A stretch of 64,000 nt of DNA from Psychrobacter urativorans (GTDB taxonomy: Bacteria; Pseudomonadota; Gammaproteobacteria; Pseudomonadales; Moraxellaceae): contig NZ_CAJHBR010000009.1 of the NCBI RefSeq assembly GCF_904846695.1, positions 49,529-113,528 on the forward strand, read 5' to 3'. Shown here in pieces: positions 39,739 to 50,417 of the stretch. The position numbers and the translations under genes were made by a program. Each line of letters starts with the position of its first letter. The first letter of the stretch is position 1. The notes beneath the pieces are model-generated. The model was not told the origin of the DNA. It saw only the letters and a list, made by a program, of their open reading frames with translations, and did no database searches.

Positions 39739-40237
39739 TCTATCTAATGCCAAGCTGCCTATAAAGGTGAGCACAGCTAGTCAATCTAGTGAGTCGATCA
39801 AGGCAGTAGCTATCTATGAGATAATCAAAGGTATTGGCGCGCTGCTAGGAGCGACTGCTTTATGGCTATGGCACAAAGATTTAGATCAGTGGCTAGCGAC
39901 GGCTACTAATACTTGGCAGCAAAACTTTGGTCAGCTGTTAGCAGCGCAAGTAGAAAGCATAGTACAGCTAGCACAAAAAGCTAGTCACAACTGGACGTTA
40001 TTCTTATTGTTGATTTTTGCTTATGCCAGTTTGCGATTCATGGAAGCTTACGGCTTATGGCAAGATAAAACTTGGGCCTATTGGTTTAGCGTCATCGGAT
40101 ACGGTATTTTTATACCTGTAGAGCTGTACTATCTGTTCGCTAATACATTTGATGGGTTTAACTTATTTATATTGCTACTAAACATAGTCATCGTTATCGT
40201 AGTTTATCGAAATATGAAGCATAAAGGCTTGATTTAG
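39731..40237 (+). CDS. DUF2127 family membrane protein
   Basis: A protein of about 168 residues with hydrophobic segments near 34-48, 91-105, 113-135 and 140-158. The DUF2127 pattern is visible: AIYEIIKGIGALLGATALW, LRFMEAYGLW and YGIFIPVELYYL. Function is unknown. I prefer the TTG at 39731, which follows GGAG by 7 bases and overlaps the pyrC' stop; an ATG at 39671 would overlap pyrC' by 68 bases without a binding site. Translational coupling to pyrC' is likely, but a link to pyrimidine synthesis is not implied. Confidence 0.72.
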   Translation: MANLSNAKLPIKVSTASQSSESIKAVAIYEIIKGIGALLGATALWLWHKDLDQWLATATNTWQQNFGQLLAAQVESIVQLAQKASHNWTLFLLLIFAYASLRFMEAYGLWQDKTWAYWFSVIGYGIFIPVELYYLFANTFDGFNLFILLLNIVIVIVVYRNMKHKGLI

Positions 40238-40323
40238 GTTTACTAGTTTGTGCTACTAAGTTGATTGTTAATAATTTTAGCTCCCTAACTAGACAGGTAT
40301 AACTACAGATAATGTTATTTATT

Positions 40324-40362
40324 AGCATTGTTTATCAGCATTGTTTATTAGCCCTGTTTAAC
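40324..40362. repeat. Three 13 bp tandem repeats
   Basis: AGCATTGTTTATC, AGCATTGTTTATT and AGCCCTGTTTAAC follow one another. They lie just before the terminator shared by the DUF2127 and antiporter genes. Confidence 0.75.
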
Positions 40363-40371
40363 AGCACAAAC

Positions 40372-40406
40372 AAAACCGCCAAAAGAGACTCTCTTCTGGC
40401 AGTTTT
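40372..40406. terminator. Terminator between the DUF2127 and antiporter genes
   Basis: AAAAC, GCCA and AAGAG pair with CTCTT, TGGC and GTTTT with two single mismatches. It sits between convergent genes. Confidence 0.7.
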
Positions 40407-40440
40407 ATTGTTTAATAAGATAGCTTTTTGCTTTAATAGT

Positions 40441-40467
40441 TAATGGTAAATGGTAAATGGTAAATGG
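40441..40467. repeat. Heptanucleotide tandem repeat TAAATGG
   Basis: Three exact copies of TAAATGG (40447-40467) after a partial TAATGG. It lies 17 bases beyond the stop codon of the minus-strand antiporter gene. Confidence 0.85.
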
Positions 40468-40483
40468 TTTTATAAGCCTGCAT

Positions 40484-41749
40484 CTAAAGCTCGTTGATAG
40501 GTCTAATGCTTTTGGCAACTTTACCGATACTTAAGCCTTGTACTAGGATTGAGAATACAACTACCGCATAAGTAAGGGCCAATAAGATATCACGCTCGGC
40601 ACCGGATGGTAGCTGCAACACTAGCGCCACTGAGATACCGCCACGTAAGCCACCCCAAGTCAGCACTTTCCAAGCACCTACTGGTAAATTGAGTTGGTGT
40701 CTAAAGGTCCTAGTGGTCATGCCGACTACGATAAGCCGTGCTGCTAGAGCAATGACAATAGTTAAGCCTGCAGCGATAAATAGATTACCTGAGTAAGCAA
40801 TCATTACTACTTCTAAACCGATTAATACAAACAAAATAGCGTTCAATATCTCATCGATTAACTCCCAAAATAGATCGATATAGTGGCGAGTCTTATCACT
40901 CATTGCTAATTCGCGACCGCGATTACCAACCATTAGTCCCATCATTACCATAGCTAATGGTCCCGATAGATGCCAATGACTGGCGAGCGCATAACCACCG
41001 ATTACCCCAGCTAAGGTCAACAGCACTTCTTCTTGATAACTATCAATACTCTTGAGCATATAGTACAAGATAGCGCCGAGTACTAAGCCGAAGACGATAC
41101 CACCGCCAGCTTCGAATGCTAGCGCATGAGCGACATAATTGACTGTTGGGATATTACCACTACTCAAAATGCCAAGAAGGATGACAAAGATCACTACTCC
41201 GATGCCATCGTTAAATAATGACTCGCCAGCGATAACAGTTTCGATGCTCTTTGGCGCATTCGCTGAAGCTAAGATGCCCATCACTGCAATCGGATCCGTT
41301 GGTGATATCAAAGCGCCAAATAACAAGCACCAAATAAAAGGTAAACCAAAACCAAATAGGGGCAGCATATAATAGACCGCAGCAGCGATAAGCACGGCTG
41401 AGACTATGGTTCCTATGAAAGCTAAAATACCAATGGGCAGCTTATAACGTTTTAGATCGCCGATATTGACGTGCAAAGCACCAGCAAATAATAGCATTGA
41501 GAGCATACCATCTAACAATACTTCAGTGAAATCAAGCTGATCTAGTAAGCTGACCTCATAATCAATTAACTGATCAAAGCCTAAGAAACCTAGGAATATC
41601 GCGGCAATAGATAATAATATAGAGATTACCATCACGCCAATAGTAGTCGGTAGACCAATAAAGCGATGATTAAAATAAGTCAGCAAAGCTGTGATCGATA
41701 AAAATATGGCGCTGATTTCGAGTACGGTTAGACTGGTTGCAGAAGCCAT
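40484..41749 (-). CDS. Na+/H+ antiporter, CPA1 (NhaP) family
   Basis: A 421-residue inner-membrane antiporter with about 12 membrane helices. Family motifs are ALISPTDPIAVMGIL near 147-161, GESLFNDGIGVVIF near 174-187 (the ND pair carries the ion) and WGGLRGGISVALVLQLP near 363-379. It likely exchanges sodium or potassium for protons in pH and salt balance. It has no large cytoplasmic tail. It is first of three minus-strand membrane-protein genes when read left to right, separated from the next by 38 bases. Confidence 0.9.
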   Translation of the reverse strand: MASATSLTVLEISAIFLSITALLTYFNHRFIGLPTTIGVMVISILLSIAAIFLGFLGFDQLIDYEVSLLDQLDFTEVLLDGMLSMLLFAGALHVNIGDLKRYKLPIGILAFIGTIVSAVLIAAAVYYMLPLFGFGLPFIWCLLFGALISPTDPIAVMGILASANAPKSIETVIAGESLFNDGIGVVIFVILLGILSSGNIPTVNYVAHALAFEAGGGIVFGLVLGAILYYMLKSIDSYQEEVLLTLAGVIGGYALASHWHLSGPLAMVMMGLMVGNRGRELAMSDKTRHYIDLFWELIDEILNAILFVLIGLEVVMIAYSGNLFIAAGLTIVIALAARLIVVGMTTRTFRHQLNLPVGAWKVLTWGGLRGGISVALVLQLPSGAERDILLALTYAVVVFSILVQGLSIGKVAKSIRPINEL

Positions 41750-41787
41750 AAAAAATTCTCAAATATATAAAATGGGGATTAAACAAG

Positions 41788-43407
41788 CTAGCTAGCTTGA
41801 GTCTCTAGCGCCTTACGAATATGAGCATTAAATCCGCTAACATATTCAAAGTGTAAGTGCTTAGCGTTATCATCATGGATAAACGCTCTTGCCTGTAAAC
41901 ACATGGCTTGCAAGTCGGCGGTAAGCTCACTATAAGCTAAGTTTTGTTGTCCAGCTCGTTCAATCAGCGTTAGTTCATGCAGTAAGGTCTGACGTTGAGC
42001 GCTATTCACTTTAGCATAATTTAGATCAGTAATCGCCTGACACAGCGCTTTTAGCACCATCAAATCTGCGGTAGCATAACGCCGTATTTCACCTAGTGAG
42101 GTATCGATAAAGTCTGATATCTTAGGGGTCTTAGTAATGAGCGCTAAGATTGCGGGTACTGGCTGGTTGACCGCAATATCGTCAGTATCGCTATCATGTG
42201 GTGGTATATAGAAGTGATAGGGGCTGGGAGGCTGTCGACGCAACATGATACTCAAGCAAGTAGTCAAAGATTGCACACAGTTTACTGCTGTTTTAGGGTC
42301 ATTAATTCCTGGAGATAAAGCCCGTAGCGCAATTTCAGTCATTTGCCCTAAGCTGTAAGCGATATCGTTTGAGTGTGACAGTCTAGCGTCAATAGCTAAG
42401 CCTGCGGCAAAGCGCTGCCAGAATAAACCATCAGGTCTGCGTGGTAGAAGTGCTAAGTTTGAGGTTTTAGTTTTTTGTAATAAGCTTGCATGATCAGCTG
42501 GGCGTTGATAGAAGTGCCCTATAACATTAGCATCAGTAACGAAGTTGCCAAGATTAGTATGCAGTTGGATAACGCCACCATAGTCACTCGCTAGCGCTAT
42601 CAGCGTTTCTACATATAATTGTCCTAAATATCCTGAAGCTGGAGCATAGAGGGCAGTCATTGGCCACTGCTGATAGCGATCAATATCTTTGGCAGTCATA
42701 TTTTGTTGATGCTGCAGATCACAAGTGGCACTGTACCAATAATTGATATTGTTAATGGCGTCATTACTGGCATCTTGAATGACATGTGAGGCCTGAATCG
42801 CATGTACCATATGCTGGACAAAATACACTAGCAATAGCGCGCAAATGACCGCAAGAGCGATAGCAAAAGTAACTGCCAACTGTGGCACACCAAAACCAAC
42901 GTCAAACTTATGAATAGCCTTTAGTACTAATAAGCTATAGCTAAAAGTACCCAAAAAGATACCTAGAACAAATTGATTAGGAGTATCGGTCAAAAAGTTC
43001 CGTAGTAGCCGTGGGCCAAATTGTGATGAAGCCATCGATAATACGGCAATAGTAATAGAAAACGTGGTGCCCGCTACTCCTAATACTGCTCCGGCGATTG
43101 CTGTCATAATAGCCCGCGCAGCATCCGCATCACCAGTAAATGCAAAGCTAATGTCTTTCACCGTTTCACGATCAAAGTGCTGGTCAATAGACAGCAATAG
43201 CGGCGCTAGAAGTAGCCCTAATACTATGCAAGCGGTAGGAATAAACCAATAAGAGCCAAGCAGCCTTTGCCAAATATTTTTTAAACGATCAGGCAAATTG
43301 GTCAGATTTTCAAACGACCAGCGCTGCCTAAAATCTTTTAACCAAGCTATTAGTGAGGCAAAGATAGAGGCAGACAGATTATCTTTAGAGTGGTCTTTCA
43401 CCGGCAC
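41788..43407 (-). CDS. DUF2254 family membrane protein
   Basis: A 539-residue predicted inner-membrane protein of the DUF2254 family; its function is unknown. Four hydrophobic segments lie at about 53-73, 99-125, 146-162 and 172-196. The hallmark GAVLGVAGTTFSITIAVLSMASSQFGPRLLRNFLTD is at about 104-140. A large soluble C-terminal region follows, with ALRALSPGINDPKTAVNC near 365. It lies between the antiporter and YihY-like genes on the same strand, so the three may be co-transcribed. Confidence 0.85.
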   Translation of the reverse strand: MPVKDHSKDNLSASIFASLIAWLKDFRQRWSFENLTNLPDRLKNIWQRLLGSYWFIPTACIVLGLLLAPLLLSIDQHFDRETVKDISFAFTGDADAARAIMTAIAGAVLGVAGTTFSITIAVLSMASSQFGPRLLRNFLTDTPNQFVLGIFLGTFSYSLLVLKAIHKFDVGFGVPQLAVTFAIALAVICALLLVYFVQHMVHAIQASHVIQDASNDAINNINYWYSATCDLQHQQNMTAKDIDRYQQWPMTALYAPASGYLGQLYVETLIALASDYGGVIQLHTNLGNFVTDANVIGHFYQRPADHASLLQKTKTSNLALLPRRPDGLFWQRFAAGLAIDARLSHSNDIAYSLGQMTEIALRALSPGINDPKTAVNCVQSLTTCLSIMLRRQPPSPYHFYIPPHDSDTDDIAVNQPVPAILALITKTPKISDFIDTSLGEIRRYATADLMVLKALCQAITDLNYAKVNSAQRQTLLHELTLIERAGQQNLAYSELTADLQAMCLQARAFIHDDNAKHLHFEYVSGFNAHIRKALETQAS

Positions 43408-43511
43408 GAGCTCCGCAATATAAGTAGAGGTTTTTCTATTAAAGCCAAGCTCAAATACAGAGCGTAACTTGAGTGCTAGCTAGGCTAATAACCTTATTTA
43501 AGCGTTCAAGC

Positions 43512-45092
43512 TTACAGCGACGCTGCTGGATTATCGGCTTCAGTAATGATGTTGGCTTTGCTTGGCATAGCTGCGGGCTTACTAGTAGGGTTAACGTTCA
43601 TGTTTTTGCTTATAGCATCAGCTGGATCACCATCTGGAATGACGATGTCATGGTTATTGTTGTCATGGATAACTTCGCTGTCTTTATCGTAAGCCTCCGC
43701 TTCAAAGCGTGGGGTACTGTCATCGTCGCTATGACCATTGCTCTGATAGCCATACCGATCATACTGCTCTTGCTCACTTATAAGCCCATTATGGGAGTGT
43801 TTCTTGCCATCTGCAGAGGTTTTTTCCCGAGGTTCACTATGAGTAAAGATAGTCGCTAATGACAAGTCCAGCTGCTGTTTGGCACAAGCTTCAGTATTGA
43901 CAAAACGATTGACCAATAAGCTGAGCCAAGGATATTGGCTGCCACGCTTCATTTCATCTAATTCATCTTTGATAGGCAGCGGATAGGGCAAGGTGCGGTA
44001 GAAGTCCCATAGAGTCATCCGATTTAAGTCTTTTTTAAGAACATATTCATCTTTTTCAGTAAGAGTAATCAAGTTGCTATCTTGCAGATAATTAATATAG
44101 GTATACCATTTAGGCAGCTCTTTACGACCCAGCACATTACGTAAGTCTTGTTCACTGACAGCGTCACCTTCTAAGTGATGGCTATAAACCAGGTTTAGCA
44201 TATCTAGCAGGCTTAGCAACGGATGGCGGGGATAAACTTCTTTGGTTGCAAAAATAGTTAAAGTATAGCTAATCTCAACCCCAAGCAAGATTAAATTCCA
44301 CGATAAAAAAATCCACAGCAAGAAAATCGGTAGCGCTGCAAAGGCGCCATAAATAGCCTCATAGCTGGTAAAGTTACTCATAACTGTACCGAAGACATGC
44401 TTTAACAGCTCAAAGATAATCGCTACAAAAATCCCAGCAATAGCGGCATTTTTAAAGGGGACCTTAGCTTTTGGTATAAACCAGTACATAGCAGTAAAGC
44501 CAGCAACAGTGACCCCCGTAGAGACCAGCTGAATCCAAAACCCCCAGTCAATACCATAACCATTTATTTGTCGATTTAACAAGCTAAAGCTCTGTACTGC
44601 ACTCGATGCCAGAAATGCTGTTCCCAATACTAGCGGCCCTAAAGTCACTATAGTCCAGTAACGCAGGATGCTCTTTAGACCACCTGATCTATCTTCAACT
44701 TGCCAAATCTGGTTAAAAGCGCGCTCAATAGTGGTTAAGGTCATAATAGTAGTAACCAGTAAAATCATCGCCCCGATAATAGTTAAGTTAGATGATTTTT
44801 CGGCGAAGCTATTAATATACTTACTAACTTGTAGGCTCGATTGTGGCAGCAAATTACTATAAATGACTTCGTAAATCTGTGCTCTAACCGATGACAATGC
44901 TGGCACTGAAGATAAAATCATCAACAGTACGGTCAGCATAGGCACAATTGACAGCATAGTAGTATAAGTAAGCGAAGCGGCTTTTTGCTGACAGTTATCT
45001 TGAAAAAAGTGCCGAACCAAAAATCTTAAGAACTGAAACCAATGCTGTTGTAAAAAGGGCAGTTTTTTTAATAAGTTTTCCATATCGGCCAT
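43512..45092 (-). CDS. YihY/BrkB family inner-membrane protein with long C-terminal tail
   Basis: A 526-residue protein whose first 300 residues match the YihY/UPF0761 (formerly BrkB) family: QQKAASLTYTTMLSIVPMLTVLL near 37, LVTTIMTLTTIERAFNQIWQVE, and GAFAALPIFLLWIFLSWNLILLGVEISYTL. A winged-helix-like segment follows (YSHHLEGDAVSEQDLRNVLG). From about 430 to the end it is polar, rich in Asp, Asn, His and Ser, and likely disordered. Family function is not established; the older ribonuclease claim belongs elsewhere. Starts at Met1 or Met4 are both possible. Confidence 0.87.
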   Translation of the reverse strand: MADMENLLKKLPFLQQHWFQFLRFLVRHFFQDNCQQKAASLTYTTMLSIVPMLTVLLMILSSVPALSSVRAQIYEVIYSNLLPQSSLQVSKYINSFAEKSSNLTIIGAMILLVTTIMTLTTIERAFNQIWQVEDRSGGLKSILRYWTIVTLGPLVLGTAFLASSAVQSFSLLNRQINGYGIDWGFWIQLVSTGVTVAGFTAMYWFIPKAKVPFKNAAIAGIFVAIIFELLKHVFGTVMSNFTSYEAIYGAFAALPIFLLWIFLSWNLILLGVEISYTLTIFATKEVYPRHPLLSLLDMLNLVYSHHLEGDAVSEQDLRNVLGRKELPKWYTYINYLQDSNLITLTEKDEYVLKKDLNRMTLWDFYRTLPYPLPIKDELDEMKRGSQYPWLSLLVNRFVNTEACAKQQLDLSLATIFTHSEPREKTSADGKKHSHNGLISEQEQYDRYGYQSNGHSDDDSTPRFEAEAYDKDSEVIHDNNNHDIVIPDGDPADAISKNMNVNPTSKPAAMPSKANIITEADNPAASL

Positions 45093-45336
45093 TTAATAGG
45101 GGTTAAGATACGATATTGTAACAAAATTAGCAGTTTAGTATCTTCTGATTATTTGTGTCAAAATGCATAGCTATAATCGTTAGTTTTAACGCTGTTTAAG
45201 AGTGCTAAGTCACAGCTTTGCCTGTCAGTGCTTAACGGCTGCATGGTATAATCAATCATTGCGACTACTCACTACCGCTAATTGCTGATATCTTTTAATA
45301 CTGATGATAAGAGCAAATTTAAAAGGAATGTTATTA

Positions 45337-45954
45337 ATGAGTCAAACGACCCCTTACGTGTTAGTGCTTTATTATTCTAATCATGGCACTACCAAAACTT
45401 TGGCTTATGCTATCGCTCAAGGTATCGAGGATGCAGGCCTAGTTGCAAGGATTCGTACGGTGCCGCCAGTAGCCCCTGAGACTACAGCCAGCTTGCCGTC
45501 TATTCCTGATGAAGGTGATCTCTACTGTACAATGGATGATCTAAAAGATTGCACAGCCTTGGCACTAGGCAGTCCTACTCATTTTGGCAATATGGCAGCG
45601 CCGCTCAAGTATTTTTGGGACAATACGGTTACGATATGGCTGGCTGGTAATTTACAGAATAAACCCGCTGCAGTATTTACCGCTACTGGCTCTATGCATG
45701 GTGGACAAGAAACTACATTACTAACTATGATGCTGCCCCTGATTCATCATGGCATGATGATCGTAGGTCTGCCTTATGCAGAGCCGGCGCTGAATCGTAC
45801 TCAGCGAGGCGGCACGCCTTATGGTGCTAGCCACGTCAGCGGCGCAGCGCACGATAAGCTAGTGAGTGAAGACGAACGTGAATTGGCGATAGCTCAAGGT
45901 TATCGTCTGACTATTGCGGCCACCGCTTTGGCTCAAGCCAAATGGAAACGCTAA
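45337..45954 (+). CDS. wrbA: NAD(P)H:quinone oxidoreductase, WrbA type
   Basis: A flavodoxin-like FMN protein that reduces quinones by two electrons and so limits oxidative stress. The 205-residue product has the FMN phosphate loop YYSNHGTTKTLA near 11-22, GSPTHFGNMAAPLKYFWD near 82-99, TATGSMHGGQETTLL and the Tyr/Gly-rich loop GGTPYGASHVSG. I chose the ATG at 45337, 10 bases after AAAAGGA; two earlier ATG codons are in frame. It is followed by a DUF2069 gene, an arrangement also known in Pseudomonas. Confidence 0.93.
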   Translation: MSQTTPYVLVLYYSNHGTTKTLAYAIAQGIEDAGLVARIRTVPPVAPETTASLPSIPDEGDLYCTMDDLKDCTALALGSPTHFGNMAAPLKYFWDNTVTIWLAGNLQNKPAAVFTATGSMHGGQETTLLTMMLPLIHHGMMIVGLPYAEPALNRTQRGGTPYGASHVSGAAHDKLVSEDERELAIAQGYRLTIAATALAQAKWKR

Positions 45955-46069
45955 TAAGCTTGCTCAGTCGAAGACAGCTTTATAGAACACTATCTAAAAG
46001 ATGGTGTTTGAGTGTAGTTTTAACAAGCACCTTCGATAGCAGCCCTTAACTAGGAAACAGACCTCTCTA

Positions 46070-46699
46070 ATGGCTACTAATAATCCTAATAATGAAGCCC
46101 AGCGTTCAGTATTGGCCAATGATTCATCCACATTTGATGGCCAAGCTGAGATAGCTACTAGCGTTATAGCCAGTACTGAAGCTGCTGACACTCATATCAA
46201 TACCAATACTATGACTAGTGCAAGTGTTGCCAGCACTAACTCTGCTATCAACACTAGCAAGAAGTCAGTTAAAGCAGAAAAAGTCAGTAAGCCTATAGCA
46301 CCTATGCATAGACTTTTAGTCATGACTTGGCTGCTATGGCTGGCTTATCGACTATTGGTAATGCCAGTATTGATCAGTATCGTCAACCCTACTAGTCCCG
46401 ATATCGTTGGCGGTATAGTGTGGTATGGCTTATGGCTGATCCCAGCGTTTATATTGACCCCAGCCATATTACGTGGCCGTTCCCCTTATATATTGCTGGT
46501 TGGTAGTATGCTCACCTTAGTGTATTTAGGGGCTAGCGGCGTTACCCTATTCATTCGAGTTTATGGTAGTGGCTGGGCTGAAATTCTCCTGTACCTATTG
46601 GATTTCGTTTTACTACTGTCCATCAATGCTTGGTTGTTTTTATTACTAAAACGTTTGCCATCGATGAATAACGTGGTCAAGCAGCCGCGTGCTCGCTAA
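46070..46699 (+). CDS. DUF2069 family membrane protein
   Basis: A 209-residue inner-membrane protein of unknown function. The DUF2069 core at about 82-195 has four hydrophobic helices (LVMTWLLWLAYRLLVMPVL, GLWLIPAFILTPAILRGR, MLTLVYLGASGVTLFIRVYGSGWAE, LLYLLDFVLLLSINAWLFLLLKR). About 75 N-terminal residues rich in Ser, Thr, Asn and Ala precede it and are likely disordered. The wrbA neighbour is conserved in gamma-proteobacteria, which suggests a shared but unknown role. Confidence 0.83.
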   Translation: MATNNPNNEAQRSVLANDSSTFDGQAEIATSVIASTEAADTHINTNTMTSASVASTNSAINTSKKSVKAEKVSKPIAPMHRLLVMTWLLWLAYRLLVMPVLISIVNPTSPDIVGGIVWYGLWLIPAFILTPAILRGRSPYILLVGSMLTLVYLGASGVTLFIRVYGSGWAEILLYLLDFVLLLSINAWLFLLLKRLPSMNNVVKQPRAR

Positions 46700-46759
46700 C
46701 TTAGAATAGAGTGATGGTTGTCAATAGACGTTAGGATTTTAGTCTATATGTTACTCAAT

Positions 46760-46795
46760 AAAAAGCTGCCCTCTAAATCTAGAGGGCAGCTTTTT
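46760..46795. terminator. Terminator between the DUF2069 and DUF3108 genes
   Basis: AAAAAGCTGCCCTCTA and its complement form a 16 bp stem with an AATC loop. Convergent genes flank it. Confidence 0.93.
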
Positions 46796-46871
46796 ATTGG
46801 TTTTAACTAAGTTTTAACTAATAAGCAATTTATCAACCAAGGCATTGATAAGCTAAACAATAACTAACAGC

Positions 46872-47642
46872 TTAGTTGATTTTGGTTAGCTCTAGATCCA
46901 TTTTTTTACCCTCATTCACTTGGCTGACTTTTACTGGTAGATAGTCTAAGCTCGGTGCTAGCCAAAAGCTAGTTGAGCGACTATTATCATCGTGGATACG
47001 ATCAATACGTACCGTATCGTAAGTACCAGCAGGAACAGTAATCTTAGATTTTCCAGAATTTTTAAATGGGGTCTTTTCTATTTTATCTTTTTTGGCCATA
47101 TAGTAGTTACCAGAGAATGTACCATTCAATAGGTCTTGGCGAATCTGAACTTCTAAGCTTAGATCATCAAAAGCTTGCTGGGCCATATTCAGGTTAATAG
47201 TTTTACCTTTATAACTACTAGCAATTTGCTTTTTGCCCGAATTAAAGCTGAGGTTATGAGTGCGACCAACGCCGAATAGCTTGTAAGTAGTACTAGCTTG
47301 GGTCGGTGCCACACTGTTGCCATTAATAACAAAAGTGCTTTTTTGAGAGGCACTAGCGACACCAGCAACTTTAGCATTGACATCGTATTTCCAGACGTTG
47401 CCCGATTTGTTTAAGGTGCGAGTGGCTGTACCTTTGTATTTATCTTCCACGGTAAAATTATAGTTAGCACTAGAAGGTTGAATGGTTTTTGCACTTGCAA
47501 GAGTAGGGGCGGTCATACTTAATGCTCCGATAGCCGCAATGCTAGCACCCATAGTAAGAGCAGATAACCGCTTATTGCTGGATTTTTTTGCAGTAGAATC
47601 TTTGTTAACGGTTTTAAAATTAGTAGCATGAAAAATATTCAT
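46872..47642 (-). CDS. DUF3108 domain protein, exported
   Basis: A 256-residue envelope protein of unknown function. A signal peptide with a long basic n-region (about 1-28) and core MGASIAAIGALSMTAPT ends near ASA51. The mature part is beta-rich and fits DUF3108: YNFTVEDKYKGTATRTL, TYKLFGVGRTHNLSFN and the C-terminal VPAGTYDTVRIDRIHDDNSRSTSFWLAPSLDYLPVKV. DUF3108 proteins are thought to be periplasmic. It is a single gene. Confidence 0.82.
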   Translation of the reverse strand: MNIFHATNFKTVNKDSTAKKSSNKRLSALTMGASIAAIGALSMTAPTLASAKTIQPSSANYNFTVEDKYKGTATRTLNKSGNVWKYDVNAKVAGVASASQKSTFVINGNSVAPTQASTTYKLFGVGRTHNLSFNSGKKQIASSYKGKTINLNMAQQAFDDLSLEVQIRQDLLNGTFSGNYYMAKKDKIEKTPFKNSGKSKITVPAGTYDTVRIDRIHDDNSRSTSFWLAPSLDYLPVKVSQVNEGKKMDLELTKIN

Positions 47643-48245
47643 AGAATTCCTTAATTAATTTATAGTCAGCGCAAAAAATAAAACTCATGTGCTTGCAGCA
47701 GGAGAGTCTTGTTAAATTGATGCAAGCATAGCCAGTATTTATTGTGGAGTGGGCAGCACCCCTTAGAGTTTTTTAGCTATTATTTATTTCAGGGACTGAG
47801 CTTAATAGGTCAACAGCTATAATGGTCATATCCTGTTACATTTTCAAGGGTAGTAGCAGTGGGAGATGTTTGATTGCTGTATTTTTTATTACTAATAAAG
47901 CTCAAGTCTCTAGTATCAGTAACGTCCTGTAAGTAAAGCTACCGCTTTCAATCTAATCACTGCAATCACTCTAATTACAGGCTCTGCCTTTAGACATTAT
48001 GATTTTCAATATTTGCTTGTGGTTTTTTTACTACTAGACGTTCACTATGAATAATATTGCATAATATTCTTGTAAATTTTTGGGCTTTGCACTTGAAGCT
48101 GTTTAACGATGCCCCCACTTTTTGGTACAAGCTCAATAGTTATCTTCTAAATACTAGTAGTCACAATAATGGTTTAGAAAGTAGCGATATTGAGAACGCT
48201 AAATGAAATAACTTTTAACTCAAATAACCTATTGGAGTCAGATCG
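47643..48245. other. Upstream region of groES
   Basis: 603 bases without a gene between the minus-strand DUF3108 gene and groES. It contains the heat-shock promoter noted separately and must hold the DUF3108 promoter. I see no CIRCE inverted repeat, so HrcA control is unlikely. Confidence 0.6.
48092..48117 (+). promoter_or_regulatory. Sigma-32 (RpoH) type promoter of groES-groL
   Basis: CTTGAA (48092-48097), a 14-base spacer and CCCCCA (48112-48117) match the heat-shock consensus CTTGAA-N13-15-CCCCAT closely. Transcription would begin near 48125, leaving a leader of about 120 bases. The site agrees with heat control of chaperonins in gamma-proteobacteria. Confidence 0.8.
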
Positions 48246-48536
48246 ATGAATATCCGTCCTTTACATGATCGTATTGTCGTCCGCCGCATAGAAGAAGAAA
48301 CAAAAACAGCTGGTGGCATTCTTTTACCAGGTTCAGCACAAGAAAAGCCGTCACAAGGTGAAGTGTTAGCGACTGGTAACGGACAAATCCGTGATAATGG
48401 CGACACTCGTGCGCTAGATGTAAAAGTTGGTGATAAAGTATTATTCGGTCAATACGCTGGTCAGACAGTTAAAGTTGACGGCGAAGAATTACTTATCATG
48501 AAAGAATCTGATGTATTGGGTGTTCTAGAAGCTTAA
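48246..48536 (+). CDS. groES: Co-chaperonin GroES
   Basis: The 96-residue lid of the GroEL chamber. It has [14 protein letters not shown], the mobile loop [23 protein letters not shown] near 18-40, and the closing [23 protein letters not shown] lies before the ATG. It precedes groL by 77 bases in one operon with a sigma-32 type promoter. Confidence 0.98.
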   Translation: MNIRPLHDRIVVRRIEEETKTAGGILLPGSAQEKPSQGEVLATGNGQIRDNGDTRALDVKVGDKVLFGQYAGQTVKVDGEELLIMKESDVLGVLEA

Positions 48537-48598
48537 TAACCCTTAATAACCTAAGATACAAGGTTAAGGTTTCGCAAACTCTCAAAAATTATAAATAA

Positions 48599-50260
<1,662 letters not shown>

Positions 50261-50330
50261 GCTGCTTTTAAACCCTAATGTTATATAGCTACTAAAGCTT
50301 TATAACATTGCTGTAAAAGAAAACTCCGAT

Positions 50331-50356
50331 AGGCGAGAGCTTATCGGGGTTTTTTA
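50331..50356. terminator. Terminator between groL and yaaA
   Basis: AACTCCGATA pairs with TATCGGGGTT (one G-T pair) around a GGCGAGAGCT loop, followed by TTTTT. Confidence 0.8.
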
Positions 50357-50417
50357 TGTGTTGGTACTTAAGAAGGACAGACCAAATTTTATAGCCATTA
50401 AAAATTCAAAAACTATG

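Noticed and set aside
40484..45092. Antiporter, DUF2254 and YihY-like genes as a new functional system
   Set aside because: They are three minus-strand membrane-protein genes with spacers of 38 and 104 bases. Shared function is possible, but nothing in their domains links them, and I would need conserved order in relatives to claim it.
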